DNA of 64,000 nucleotides from Vagococcus salmoninarum (GTDB taxonomy: Bacteria; Bacillota; Bacilli; Lactobacillales; Vagococcaceae), in the NCBI RefSeq assembly GCF_003987495.1, contig NZ_NGJU01000004.1, positions 1-64,000 on the forward strand, given 5' to 3'. The first letter of the stretch is position 1. Each line of letters starts with the position of its first letter. Made by a program: the position numbers and the translations under genes. Positions 53,138 through 62,300 of the stretch are shown here, piece after piece. The notes beneath the pieces are model-generated. The model saw nothing but the letters and a program-made list of their open reading frames with translations. It had not been told where the DNA came from and made no database searches.

Positions 53138-54175
53138 TTAAACTAAGACTAATTTGTTTTCTGCTAAATATAAAGGTAAGACATCCCCTGTTTCGTAACG
53201 TTGGGCACCAGTGCCGTTAACTAGTAACTTGCCAATACTAGTCGTGACTTCATACTGATAACTTTTACCTAAGAACGTTCGAACTGCCACTGTCCCTTCT
53301 AAGTGATTTTCCTGATATTGGCCTGCTGTCTCTAAAATTTCGATGTCTTCTGGGCGAATGGCTGCGACAGTTTTTGAAGCATCAGTGACTTCAGCAATTT
53401 TAAAGCGACTGCCATCTTGGGATCGATACTCTTCCCCACTTAGGGCAACTGAGAAGAAGTTTTCAAAGCCGATAAAACGAGCCACAAATTCGGTTTTAGG
53501 TCGATGGTAAATCACTTCCGGACGGTCGTATTGTTCAATGACTCCTTTGTTCATCACTGCCACTTTATCAGAAATTGAGAAACATTCTTCTTGATCGTGA
53601 GTCACAAAAACCGAGGTAATGCCCAATTGTTGCTGAATTCGTTTAATCTCAATCCGCATATTAATTCGTAACTTTGCATCTAAATTACTAAGTGGCTCGT
53701 CTAAAAGTAATAACTTCGGTTCAATGACTAAAGCTCGAGCTAAGGCCACCCGTTGCCGTTGCCCACCAGACATTTGTTTCGGGTAACGGTGACTAAATTC
53801 TTCTAAGCCACAAACTGTTAACATTTCTGAGACTTTTCGATCAATTTCTTTTTGCGGCTCTTTCCGGAGTTTCAGCCCAAAAGCGACATTTTCCGCCACG
53901 GTTAAATGTGGAAATAAAGCATAACTTTGAAAGACCATGCCGAAATTTCGTTTATGGACAGGAACTTTCGTCAAGTCTTGTTCTTCCAAAGTAAACTGGC
54001 CTTCATTTGGTTCTATTAAACCAGCGATAACCCGCAAGGTTGTCGTTTTTCCACAACCACTAGGGCCTAGTAATGAGACTAACTCGCCTTTTTCCATTGA
54101 AATATTTAACTCTTTTAAAATATCAGATTTCCCGTCATAACTTACCCGGATATCTTTTAACTCGACAAATGACAT
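53138..54175 (-). CDS. ABC transporter ATP-binding protein (PotA-like)
   Basis: A 345-residue ATPase with Walker A GPSGCGKTT (about residue 37), Q-loop FQSYALFPHLTV, signature MSGGQRQRVALARAL, Walker B LLLLDEPLSNLDAKLR and H-loop VTHDQEE. A C-terminal TOBE domain (about residues 270-345) fits the PotA/FbpC/CysA group. ATG 54175 follows GAGGAGG at good spacing; an upstream in-frame codon would overlap the permease gene. It energises the import system of this operon. Confidence 0.93.
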   Translation of the reverse strand: MSFVELKDIRVSYDGKSDILKELNISMEKGELVSLLGPSGCGKTTTLRVIAGLIEPNEGQFTLEEQDLTKVPVHKRNFGMVFQSYALFPHLTVAENVAFGLKLRKEPQKEIDRKVSEMLTVCGLEEFSHRYPKQMSGGQRQRVALARALVIEPKLLLLDEPLSNLDAKLRINMRIEIKRIQQQLGITSVFVTHDQEECFSISDKVAVMNKGVIEQYDRPEVIYHRPKTEFVARFIGFENFFSVALSGEEYRSQDGSRFKIAEVTDASKTVAAIRPEDIEILETAGQYQENHLEGTVAVRTFLGKSYQYEVTTSIGKLLVNGTGAQRYETGDVLPLYLAENKLVLV

Positions 54176-54197
54176 GACACTGTTGCCTCCTCTTTCA

Positions 54198-54977
54198 TTA
54201 TGCAATGGCTGCTAAGCCTAAGGTTTTTTCAATCAAGTACATCAAACCAATCGTTCCTAACATTAATAAGACAGAAATTGCTGAAACTGTTGGGTCGTAA
54301 TTGTACTCAATGTAGTTTAATAAACTAGATGGTAACGTACTAACTCCTGGGCCGGATAAAAACATCGACACTGGGATATTATTAAATGAATTGATAAAAG
54401 CTAACATAAAGGCTGCAAAAATTCCTGAAGTAATATTTGGTAAAACAACCTTCATAAAAGCAGTTACCTTCGTACAGCCTAGAGTCCAGGCAACTTCTTC
54501 AATCGAAAAGTCTAGCTGTTCCAAACTTGATCCGACTACCCGAATAATATAAGGCAAGCTAATTAAAAAATGACCTAATAACAAGCCTTGAAAGACTGGT
54601 AACTGCCACTTTATTACGACAATTTGGAACAAGGCATAACCGACGACGATCCCTGGCACAATTGTCGGTGAAAGAAAGAAACTTTTTAACAACTTACGCC
54701 CTTTCAAATCGCTGCGAGCTAGGCCATAAGCGGCTGGTACTCCTACTAATAAGGCAAGAACTGTCGCTAAGACGCCAATTTGTAAACTTAAAACAAAACC
54801 GGCTGTAAAAACATCTGAAACAAAAATATTTTGATACCACTTAAAAGTAAAGCCTTCGATTGGAAACTGAATCGTTGGATTCTCCCCAAAAGATGTCACG
54901 ATAATAATTACTAGTGGTAAAAAGAGAAAAGCAAAAACTAGAAAGGCAATAACTGTTAGTCCTCGTTGTTTACGCAT
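54198..54977 (-). CDS. ABC transporter permease (PotC-like)
   Basis: A 259-residue protein with six membrane segments and the EAA-type motif near residues 170-190 (IEEVAWTLGCTKVTAFMKVVLP), which docks to the ATPase. ATG 54977 follows GAGGTGA; eleven more codons upstream are open but lack a site. Its start overlaps the end of the first permease gene by 8 nt. It forms the channel with that permease. Confidence 0.9.
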   Translation of the reverse strand: MRKQRGLTVIAFLVFAFLFLPLVIIIVTSFGENPTIQFPIEGFTFKWYQNIFVSDVFTAGFVLSLQIGVLATVLALLVGVPAAYGLARSDLKGRKLLKSFFLSPTIVPGIVVGYALFQIVVIKWQLPVFQGLLLGHFLISLPYIIRVVGSSLEQLDFSIEEVAWTLGCTKVTAFMKVVLPNITSGIFAAFMLAFINSFNNIPVSMFLSGPGVSTLPSSLLNYIEYNYDPTVSAISVLLMLGTIGLMYLIEKTLGLAAIA

Positions 54978-55803
54978 GATTTTCACCTCGTCTATCGATT
55001 GTTTTAGCAAGTAAATTAAAGCCTTTCATGACTACTAATGTAACTAAAATCATCACAAAAGCAATCACACTTGCCCCTTTCCAATCCCCTAAACTCATTG
55101 ATTTCTGATAGAGGAAGGTGGCTAACATCACATTTTTATTTCCTCCTAAAAGCTGGGGCGTCGTGTAAGCTGTTAAGGTACCAGTAAAGACTAAAATGCT
55201 ACCGACAATAATTCCCGGAATTGTTAATGGTAAGATAACTTTCGTAAACGCCACAAAACGACTAGCCCCTAATGTTTCTGCTGCCTCCATAATTTCCGTG
55301 TCGATATTCTCGATTGAGCCGACTAAAGTCATAATCATGATTGGTAAAAATAAATAAATTGAGCCAATAATGACTGAAAATTCAGTGTATAGAATCACAA
55401 TTGGTTCTTGAATTAAGCCAGTACTCAGCAACAAACTATTAATGACCCCTTTCTGGCCTAGAATATTAATCCAAGCAAAGCTTCTGACAACAGAATTCGT
55501 TAACAATGGAAACAACGTCAATGCCATCAATAAGCCTCGCCACTTTTTCGGACTGCGAGCAATGTAATAAGCTGTTGGCACACCAAAAATAGCCGAAAAT
55601 AAGGTGACTATCAATGACACTCTTAATGTTCGGATCAAAATTCCTAAATTGTATGAATCGCTAAAAAAGTGTTGGTAGGCAGATAAAGTAAACCCATTTT
55701 CAAACACAGTTGGTAACAAGATTGAAACTAAAGGTAAAACGAGAAAAAAAACTAATAGACTAATTCCTGGAGCCAAAATTAAGTAGGCTGCCTTTTTTTG
55801 CAT
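54970..55803 (-). CDS. ABC transporter permease (PotB-like)
   Basis: A 277-residue permease with six membrane segments and the EAA motif METAEAAETLGA-like (here DTEIMEAAETLGASRFVAFTKVILP, quoted as EAAETLGASRFVAF). ATG 55803 follows TAGGAG. It is the first gene of the operon; a PurBox-like sequence lies about 112 bp upstream. In this family the PotB/PotC pair usually transports small cations or vitamins, so a purine substrate would be unusual. Confidence 0.9.
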   Translation of the reverse strand: MQKKAAYLILAPGISLLVFFLVLPLVSILLPTVFENGFTLSAYQHFFSDSYNLGILIRTLRVSLIVTLFSAIFGVPTAYYIARSPKKWRGLLMALTLFPLLTNSVVRSFAWINILGQKGVINSLLLSTGLIQEPIVILYTEFSVIIGSIYLFLPIMIMTLVGSIENIDTEIMEAAETLGASRFVAFTKVILPLTIPGIIVGSILVFTGTLTAYTTPQLLGGNKNVMLATFLYQKSMSLGDWKGASVIAFVMILVTLVVMKGFNLLAKTIDRRGENHA

Positions 55804-56228
55804 CGTATTCGCTCCTAACAACATTTTCTTTTTTTATTGAATTATTTGTTTATTATAAGGGTAACTTCCAACAATTACAACAAAAACCACACAATAACTT
55901 TGGATAATCATTTTATTGTTCGTGTTTTAACTTTTAGGTTTAAAACTTAATTTCTATTTCCCCTTCAGATTAACTTACAAACCAGACTATTACCTAGCTA
56001 CCAAGACAGTTTTATTAATGATGTTTTTTATTAAGTAGTTAGTTAGTTAGCTTATGTCAGAATTATCTACTAAGTCACGACATCACTAATCCTTCCTCAG
56101 TAACTTTGGCTTATTCTAAATTTTTCAAAAAATATAATCATATTACTTGCCTTATTTTAAATTCAGAGGTAAACTATGTTTAGAAGCTTACATAAAGTAA
56201 GTTAATTAAATTTATGAGGAGAATGTAT
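55804..56228. other. Intergenic region between divergent ABC operon and flavin reductase gene
   Basis: About 425 bp without a gene. It contains the PurBox-like site at 55915-55927, four tandem TTAG units (56036-56050), and on the plus strand a plausible promoter for the reductase (TTGCCT 56147-56152, 17 bp, TAAACT 56170-56175). I see no purine riboswitch core. The rest is A+T-rich with no clear structure. Confidence 0.5.
55915..55927 (-). promoter_or_regulatory. PurBox-like site before the ABC transporter operon
   Basis: On the minus strand AAACACGAACAAT matches the PurR box AWWWCCGAACWWT at 11 of 13 positions, keeping the CGAAC core. It is 112 bp before the first permease gene. The same kind of site lies before the purine permease at 24.6 kb. 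By eye only. Confidence 0.35.
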
Positions 56229-56783
56229 ATGTCTAAGAAAAAAATTGGTATTTTAGTTGGTAGTTTGAGAAAAGAATCATTTAACAAGAAAATCGCTGAA
56301 GCAATGGCTAAGCTTTTCCCAGCAGAATACGAGGTATCATTTCTTGATATTAGTGATTTGCCTCTTTATAACGAAGATTTAGATGTTAGTGATGTACCAG
56401 CAACTTGGACTCGTTTCCGTGAAGATGCTGGAACAAAAGATGCTTTCCTATTTGTAACACCAGAATACAACCGTTCCGTACCGGCTGTTTTGAAAAACGC
56501 TTTAGATGTTGGCTCACGTCCTTATGGTGCAAGTATCTGGGATAAAAAAGTTGGGGCAGTTGTTAGTGCTTCACCTGGAGCTTTAGCTGGTTTTGGTGCT
56601 AATCACCACTTACGTCAATCATTAGTCTTCTTAAATGTTCTAACGATGCAACAACCAGAAGCTTACTTAGGTAATGTTGGCGAATTCATCGCTGAAGATG
56701 GTAGTATCACAAACGAAGGAACATTAGGCTTTATGCAAGTCATTGTTGATAGCTTCGTTGATTTAATTGAAAAAAATGCTTAA
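56229..56783 (+). CDS. NADPH-dependent FMN reductase family protein
   Basis: A 184-residue flavodoxin-like reductase. IGILVGSLRKESFNKKIA (FMN phosphate loop) opens the protein, and LFVTPEYNRSVPAVLKNALDVGSRP is the hallmark of the family (quoted as TPEYNRSVPAVLKNALD). GAVVSASPGALAGFGANHHLRQ follows. These enzymes pass electrons from NAD(P)H to FMN, quinones or azo compounds. ATG 56229 follows GAGGAGA; earlier in-frame ATGs are badly placed. A two-way terminator follows. Confidence 0.93.
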   Translation: MSKKKIGILVGSLRKESFNKKIAEAMAKLFPAEYEVSFLDISDLPLYNEDLDVSDVPATWTRFREDAGTKDAFLFVTPEYNRSVPAVLKNALDVGSRPYGASIWDKKVGAVVSASPGALAGFGANHHLRQSLVFLNVLTMQQPEAYLGNVGEFIAEDGSITNEGTLGFMQVIVDSFVDLIEKNA

Positions 56784-56787
56784 ATAA

Positions 56788-56830
56788 AAAAACTAACTTT
56801 TGCCTTAATTGGCAGAAGTTAGTTTTTTTT
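56788..56830. terminator. Bidirectional terminator
   Basis: AAAACTAACTTTTGCC pairs with GGCAGAAGTTAGTTTT over a short loop, followed by TTTT. It ends the reductase (+) and the TauE gene (-). Confidence 0.8.
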
Positions 56831-57609
56831 TAGATTAAGTTTAAACCATTCCATAAATTAATTAAGATGACGACAATAACGACACTGATAAAGACTTTGC
56901 CTACGACTTTCTCTGATAGCTTGCCACTTAATAGCCCACCGATGTAGCCGCCAATAATCGCCGCTGGAATAATTGCCCATAGCCAGCTAAGGTCAAACTC
57001 ACCATAACCGCTACTAAGACCAATTTCACCGAGTTTCGCCAATTGGGAAAATAGAATCGTTATGATTGAGTAGACAGTGGCTTCTTTTAGCGTTAGGCCA
57101 AAACAGAAAATCAATAGGGAGACATTAATCGGACCGCCGCCAATTCCTAATAAAGTTGAAAAAGTACCAAGTAAGCAACCTATCCCCAGAAACCAACCGA
57201 GGTTAGTTAAGTGATAACTGTGTTTAATATACAAAGTATGCAGTAAGACTAAGACTAAAGAAATAATTGTTAAGATAATTTGAATTAGCTGAACCTCTCT
57301 TTGGTTACCGAAAAATTCTAACAGTTTTTTAAATAACTGGCTGCCAAGGATGCCACCGCCAATTGAGCCTACAGACATTGCCATCGCTTCCGGCCAGTTA
57401 ATTGTAACACCATTTTTTAATTGCTTAGTTGTTGAACTCACTGCCATAACTAAGACGGCTACACTTGAATAAAAAGTAATGGCTGACAGTGAGTGAAAAC
57501 CTAGACTATCAAAGACTGGCTTAATAATCACCCCACCGCCCATGCCTGACACTGCTCCGACTGAATTAGCTAAAATAATTACTATAAAATAAATTAAATA
57601 TTTAACCAT
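56830..57609 (-). CDS. TauE/SafE-family membrane exporter
   Basis: A 259-residue protein with about eight membrane segments in two related halves. Both halves carry the glycine-rich family motif: ANSVGAVSGMGGGVIIKP at the N-terminus and GTFSTLLGIGGGPINVSLL in the middle. Members move sulfite, sulfonates or organic anions. No sulfur genes are nearby, so the substrate is open. It is divergent from the TipAS-type regulator gene, which could control it. Confidence 0.88.
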   Translation of the reverse strand: MVKYLIYFIVIILANSVGAVSGMGGGVIIKPVFDSLGFHSLSAITFYSSVAVLVMAVSSTTKQLKNGVTINWPEAMAMSVGSIGGGILGSQLFKKLLEFFGNQREVQLIQIILTIISLVLVLLHTLYIKHSYHLTNLGWFLGIGCLLGTFSTLLGIGGGPINVSLLIFCFGLTLKEATVYSIITILFSQLAKLGEIGLSSGYGEFDLSWLWAIIPAAIIGGYIGGLLSGKLSEKVVGKVFISVVIVVILINLWNGLNLI

Positions 57610-57751
57610 CTTTTCACTTCTTTCCGAATGTTCTTCTTAACTAAGTTTACCCTTTAACTAGTATTATGCAAGAATTTTTAGATTATTAGCTTGACCTTAA
57701 CCTTACGTCACCCTTTATGCTATAGTTACTAATAAAGAAAGGATGAGTCAG

Positions 57752-58504
57752 ATGACTTACACGATTAAGGAATTAGCCAATCTAGCTGGGGTCACACCGC
57801 GAACCTTAAGACATTATCATCAACTGGGATTACTATTACCCGCTTATCTTACTGAAGCAGGCTACCGGATTTATACTCAAGTAGAAATTGATAAACTCCA
57901 ACATATTCTTTTTTACCGTGAATTAGCAGTCCCCCTTGAACAGATTAAAGACTTATTAACCGCACCGACCACTGACTCTTTGACTTTATTAGCAGAACAC
58001 CGGCAAGCCTTGCTCAAAAAGCAAAAACATTTAACTCACTTAATTGCAACAATTGATCAAACGATTGCCAGTGAAAAAGGAGAAGAGACAATGACAAATG
58101 AAGAAAAATTCACAGCTTTCAAAACCGATTTAATTCAAAAAAATGACGCACAATACGGCCAAGTCACTCGGGAAGCCTATGGTGAAGAAGCCGTTAAGAC
58201 TAGTCAAGCAGCCTTATTAAAGATGACTGAAAGTGACTATCAAAAGCTACAAAGTGAGGAGCAAACCTTACTGACCTTGTTAGCTACTAACTTGCAGCTA
58301 ACAGTGCCTTCAGACGTTGCGGAAAAGATCTTTCAGTTACATAAAAACTGGGTCAGTCAACATTGGGGAAGCTACAATGCTAAGGCTTATCGCGGGTTAG
58401 GGCAGATGTACTTAGACAGTCCCGAATTCACCGCCTATTACGATGATAAAGCTGGCACTGGTGCAACCGTACTATTAAACACAATCATCCAATATTACGC
58501 TTAA
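57752..58504 (+). CDS. MerR-family regulator with TipAS effector domain
   Basis: Residues 1-70 are a MerR helix-turn-helix (YTIKELANLAGVTPRTLRHYHQLGLLLPA) with a linking coiled coil to about residue 110. Residues 115-250 match the TipAS drug-sensing domain (NDAQYGQVTREAYGEEAVKTSQA, quoted as YGEEAVKTSQ; LHKNWVSQHWGSYNAKAYRGLGQMYLDSPEFTAYYD, quoted as MYLDSPEFTAYYD). TipAL-type proteins bind thiopeptides or other compounds and activate their targets. ATG 57752 is 8 nt after AAAGGA; the ATG at 57743 overlaps that site. Regulated genes not evident. Confidence 0.9.
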   Translation: MTYTIKELANLAGVTPRTLRHYHQLGLLLPAYLTEAGYRIYTQVEIDKLQHILFYRELAVPLEQIKDLLTAPTTDSLTLLAEHRQALLKKQKHLTHLIATIDQTIASEKGEETMTNEEKFTAFKTDLIQKNDAQYGQVTREAYGEEAVKTSQAALLKMTESDYQKLQSEEQTLLTLLATNLQLTVPSDVAEKIFQLHKNWVSQHWGSYNAKAYRGLGQMYLDSPEFTAYYDDKAGTGATVLLNTIIQYYA

Positions 58505-58582
58505 AGTAAGAACAATTCTTTGTCAGACAGACATTTTTTCGCTATACTAAGAAGTGAGATTAGTCGAGAGGATGTTTTATCA

Positions 58583-59218
58583 ATGATTGAAGTAAAGTAT
58601 TTTGTGACAACTGGACCTGCCCAAGAAAATTGTTATTTAGTTTACAATGAGGAAAATCTATTAATCGTCGACCCTGGTAACGACGGCCCTTTAATTAAAC
58701 AATATATCAAAGACTTAAATCGCAAACCTGTGGCGATTTTATTAACCCATACCCATTATGATCATATTGGTGCTGTTGAGGAGATTCGCCAAGCTTATAA
58801 TATTCCTGTTTACGTTAGCCCTCACGAACAAGCTTGGTTAGGCGATCCCCAACTTAACTTGTCAGGCCTAGGTCGTCACGATGATATGGCTGATATTATT
58901 GTTAAGCCAGCTGAATTTGAATTTGAAATGACTGATTATACTTTAGGCGGAATGACTTTTACTGTTGTGCCTACGCCAGGTCATTCGATTGGTGGTGTCA
59001 GTTTTATTTTCCACAGCGATGAGTTTGTGATTACTGGTGACGCCCTCTTCGGTGGTAGTATTGGTCGAACTGATTTATTTACCGGTAATTTAGAGCAATT
59101 GCTAAGTGGTATTAGAACTCACTTATTTACTTTACCAGAAAATTACGTTGCTTATCCTGGCCACCGTGGCCCAACGACAATTGGTAAAGAAAAAGCCACG
59201 AATCCTTTCTTTAATTAA
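58583..59218 (+). CDS. Metallo-beta-lactamase-fold hydrolase (glyoxalase II-like)
   Basis: A 211-residue MBL-fold enzyme with the metal motif LLTHTHYDHIGAVEEIR (HxHxDH), TPGHSIGGVSF, ITGDALFGGSIGRTDLF (Asp ligand) and AYPGHRGPTT (last His). This matches the YcbL/ glyoxalase II-like group; the substrate may be a thioester. ATG 58583 follows GAGAGG; an open extension of 21 codons lacks a site. It starts 78 bp after the TipAS gene on the same strand. Confidence 0.9.
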   Translation: MIEVKYFVTTGPAQENCYLVYNEENLLIVDPGNDGPLIKQYIKDLNRKPVAILLTHTHYDHIGAVEEIRQAYNIPVYVSPHEQAWLGDPQLNLSGLGRHDDMADIIVKPAEFEFEMTDYTLGGMTFTVVPTPGHSIGGVSFIFHSDEFVITGDALFGGSIGRTDLFTGNLEQLLSGIRTHLFTLPENYVAYPGHRGPTTIGKEKATNPFFN

Positions 59219-59252
59219 AGTAGGAGACTTGCTTAGTCCACTGATAATAGCT

Positions 59253-59296
59253 AAAAAGCCTCACTGAAAGAATTAGACTTTCAGTGAGGCTTTTCT
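59253..59296. terminator. Bidirectional terminator
   Basis: AAAAGCCTCACTGAAAG and its complement form a 17-bp stem (59253-59294) flanked by A and T runs. It ends the MBL gene (+) and lies just downstream of the large surface protein gene (-). Confidence 0.8.
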
Positions 59297-59304
59297 TGAT
59301 TCAT

Positions 59305-62300
59305 TTATTTTTTCTTACTATGGCGTGGACGGTATCTTTTTTTAAAGCCAACCATTCCTAGACCTAGGACCATCATGCCTAATAATGAAGTACTTTTATT
59401 TAAAGTTTCTCCTGTTTGAGGCAACGTTGGTGGCGTTGGTTTTGGATCTGGTTTTGGATCTGGTTTTGGTGTTGGATCCGGCGTTGGATCTGGTTTCGGT
59501 TCTGGTTCTGGACTTTCATTAAGTACAGGTTTAACTGGTTCATTAGGTTTAGTTAAATCACCGGTCGTCCCTGGTGCTTCTGGTCCTTTACCAATTTCAA
59601 CATCTTCAACATCACTTGGTCCCGTTGGTTGTTCCGGTTCTGGTAAATCAGTTTCCCAGTTTTCAACATCTTCTGGATCCGTAATCTCACTTTCCCCGAC
59701 TTCTCCTGGCTCAGGTAATATTTCTGAAGGTTCATCCACATCACTGGGTCCTCCAACTTCACCTGGTCCAGTTGGGCCTTCTGGTTCAGGAACAACGGTT
59801 ATATCATCATTTGGATCTAATGGTGTTTCGATCTCTCCTGGTCCTTCAACGCCACCAGGTTCTTCGATTGATGGTCTCTCATAATCAAGATGTTCAGGGG
59901 CAACTGGCCCTGTAACGGTTTCTGGTGCGGTTAAAGCATCTTCTAAGACTGGTAAATCAGGTTCTGATGGTAGTTGAACTTCACCGACACTTAATTCTGT
60001 TTTAACTGGCAACGCTGGTTCTTCTGGTAAGTCTTCGATTGTTGGAATTGTGACTTTACGAGCAAGAGGTTGATTCACATCAATTACGGCTGCTTTTAAG
60101 AACTCAATCTCATCGTATTCTACTTCTGGTTCGATGACGACACCTCCTGAGTAGCTCAAGATTGTAACTGTAATCTGTTTAGTATCAAAACGAGTTACCT
60201 TTTCAATAAACATATACTGATAGATCTGATCTTCTACAGTCACTATATTTGGTTCTCTAGCAGGATCATGATTTTCTTCTGCAATAGCCTCACTTAAGAG
60301 CGCTAACAGCGTTTCTTGAGACGTTTCTTCCTCAGTCAAAGCCGTTTCTTTATACTGATTGTACATTTTTAAATTTTTAGAAGCGATAAGCTCTACTTCT
60401 TCCATTAATGTTCCCATGACATAGTTGCCATCACTGTCTTTTTCAGTGTTTAAATCCAAGTCAATCATATTTGCTAGTTTTTTGGCGAAGGAGGTTAATG
60501 GATTTTTAGGTGCTTTCGGGTCTAGTGATAACTCTTCTAAGTCAAGTTCAGGATCTAATTCCTTAATTTCTTGTAATTTTTCATTAAAGGCTTTGATCTG
60601 TTCTTCCAGTAGAGCCTTTTCAGCTGTCGCTTGAGCATAAAGTTCTGATAAGACCTCAACGTGGTAAGCTTCAGTTGTTTCAAGAGCTCCTTCTATTCCA
60701 TTAATGATTGTTGACACTTCTTCGGCACTTTTTTCGAAGAAATTGTGTCCATAATTTTCTGCTACAAAATCAATAGCAATTGCTTGATGCTTATTTACTT
60801 TTTCTGTTGCTTCAAAGGAAAACTCATTTAACAGAGTTGCAGATACTTTTAGCTGCTCATCTAAGTCTTTCGAAATTTCAACTAACTCATTGTATTTAAT
60901 AGTCTTTTGGCGATTTTTTTCATAAGTCTGACTTGCTGTTTCAAACCATTCTTGACTTTTCGTAACGAACTCAGTGATTTCTGCTTCATAGTTTTCGTTG
61001 GTTGTTGCAAATTCTGGTGAGTTTACATGAGCGCTGCCACTAGTTTTAAACTCATCAAAGGCGCTGTGATACTCTTCCACTGCTTTAGTGATGTCTTCTT
61101 TAGCAGTTTTCGCTGCGGCAAATTTTGCTGGGAAATCGGCATCAAAGGCATCTTTCAATGGCGTATCTTCTAAACCTAAAACACTTTCATCAATTGGGTA
61201 GTCTTTCATAAAGGCTTCAAAATCGATGATTGCCTGTTGTTGACTAGCGATCACGGCTTCCGCTTTTTCGAAAGCCTCATTGACTTTATCAAAATCAGCT
61301 TTTACTTGAGCAGCCTCTTTTTCAGCTTCCTCAATTTCAGCTAATTCTTGATCGTGTTTTTCTTTTAGTTTTAGATACTCTTCCATAACAGCGTCGTAAG
61401 CAAACCCTACTTCTTGATACTTTTTCTCTGCTTCAGCAATTTCATTTTGAAGACTAGCGACATCTTTATTCGCCTCTTGCCATTTAATCGTCAGCTCAGT
61501 GTATTTTTTTAACGTCTCATCATAAGCTAGTTTAACTGTTTGATAAGCTGTTTCCATCTCTTGCCAATGACCATTGGCTTCCTCGTAGTCTGCTAATAAA
61601 TCAAGATACTCTTGATTTATAATGACAAAGGCTTGATTGACTTCTTTATAAAGAGTTAAGGTTTGTTGATACTCTCCTTCTAATTCCTGGTAACGATCAT
61701 CAGCTTCGTTTAATTTGCCACTTACAAGGTCATGTTCCTTTTTAACCTCTTCATAAGCGTCGTTAGTTTGCTCATATTCAACTAAAACAGAGGCTTTTTC
61801 AAGGTTTAAGGCTACTTGTTTTTCTTTTAAGGCTGCGACTTTTTCTTTTAGTTTCTCAGCCGAAGCAGCAACTTCTTTCGCTGCTTCTTTCGCTGCTTGG
61901 AACTTTTCTTCAATAATTAAAAACTCAGCTTTAACTTGATCGTATTCCCCTTGCACACTAGCTTTTTCAACAAGTAGCTCGTCACATAGTTTTTGTAAAG
62001 CAGCTTGTTCTGCTTTTAACGTGACAACTTCTTCTGATAATTTATCAAAAATAAGTTGTAGCTCGTCATGTTCCTCTTGAATCTCAGCTCGTTCTGCTTT
62101 TAGTAACTCCGCCTCCGCCTGGATTGGTGCATATTCAGCTCGCAACTTATCTGCTGCTTCTTTAGTAGTTAGATAATTATTGTGGGCTGATTCGTAACTT
62201 TTTTGTAACTCTTCATAACTTACTTTCGCTTTTTCAAGCTCTACTAGAACTAATTCATAGTGACCGGTCAATTCATTAAATTCTTTAGTTAATTTTTCAT

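Noticed and set aside
55804-56228. Purine riboswitch before the purine-linked ABC operon
   Set aside because: The conserved three-way-junction core of purine riboswitches was not found on the minus strand; only a PurBox-like sequence is visible.
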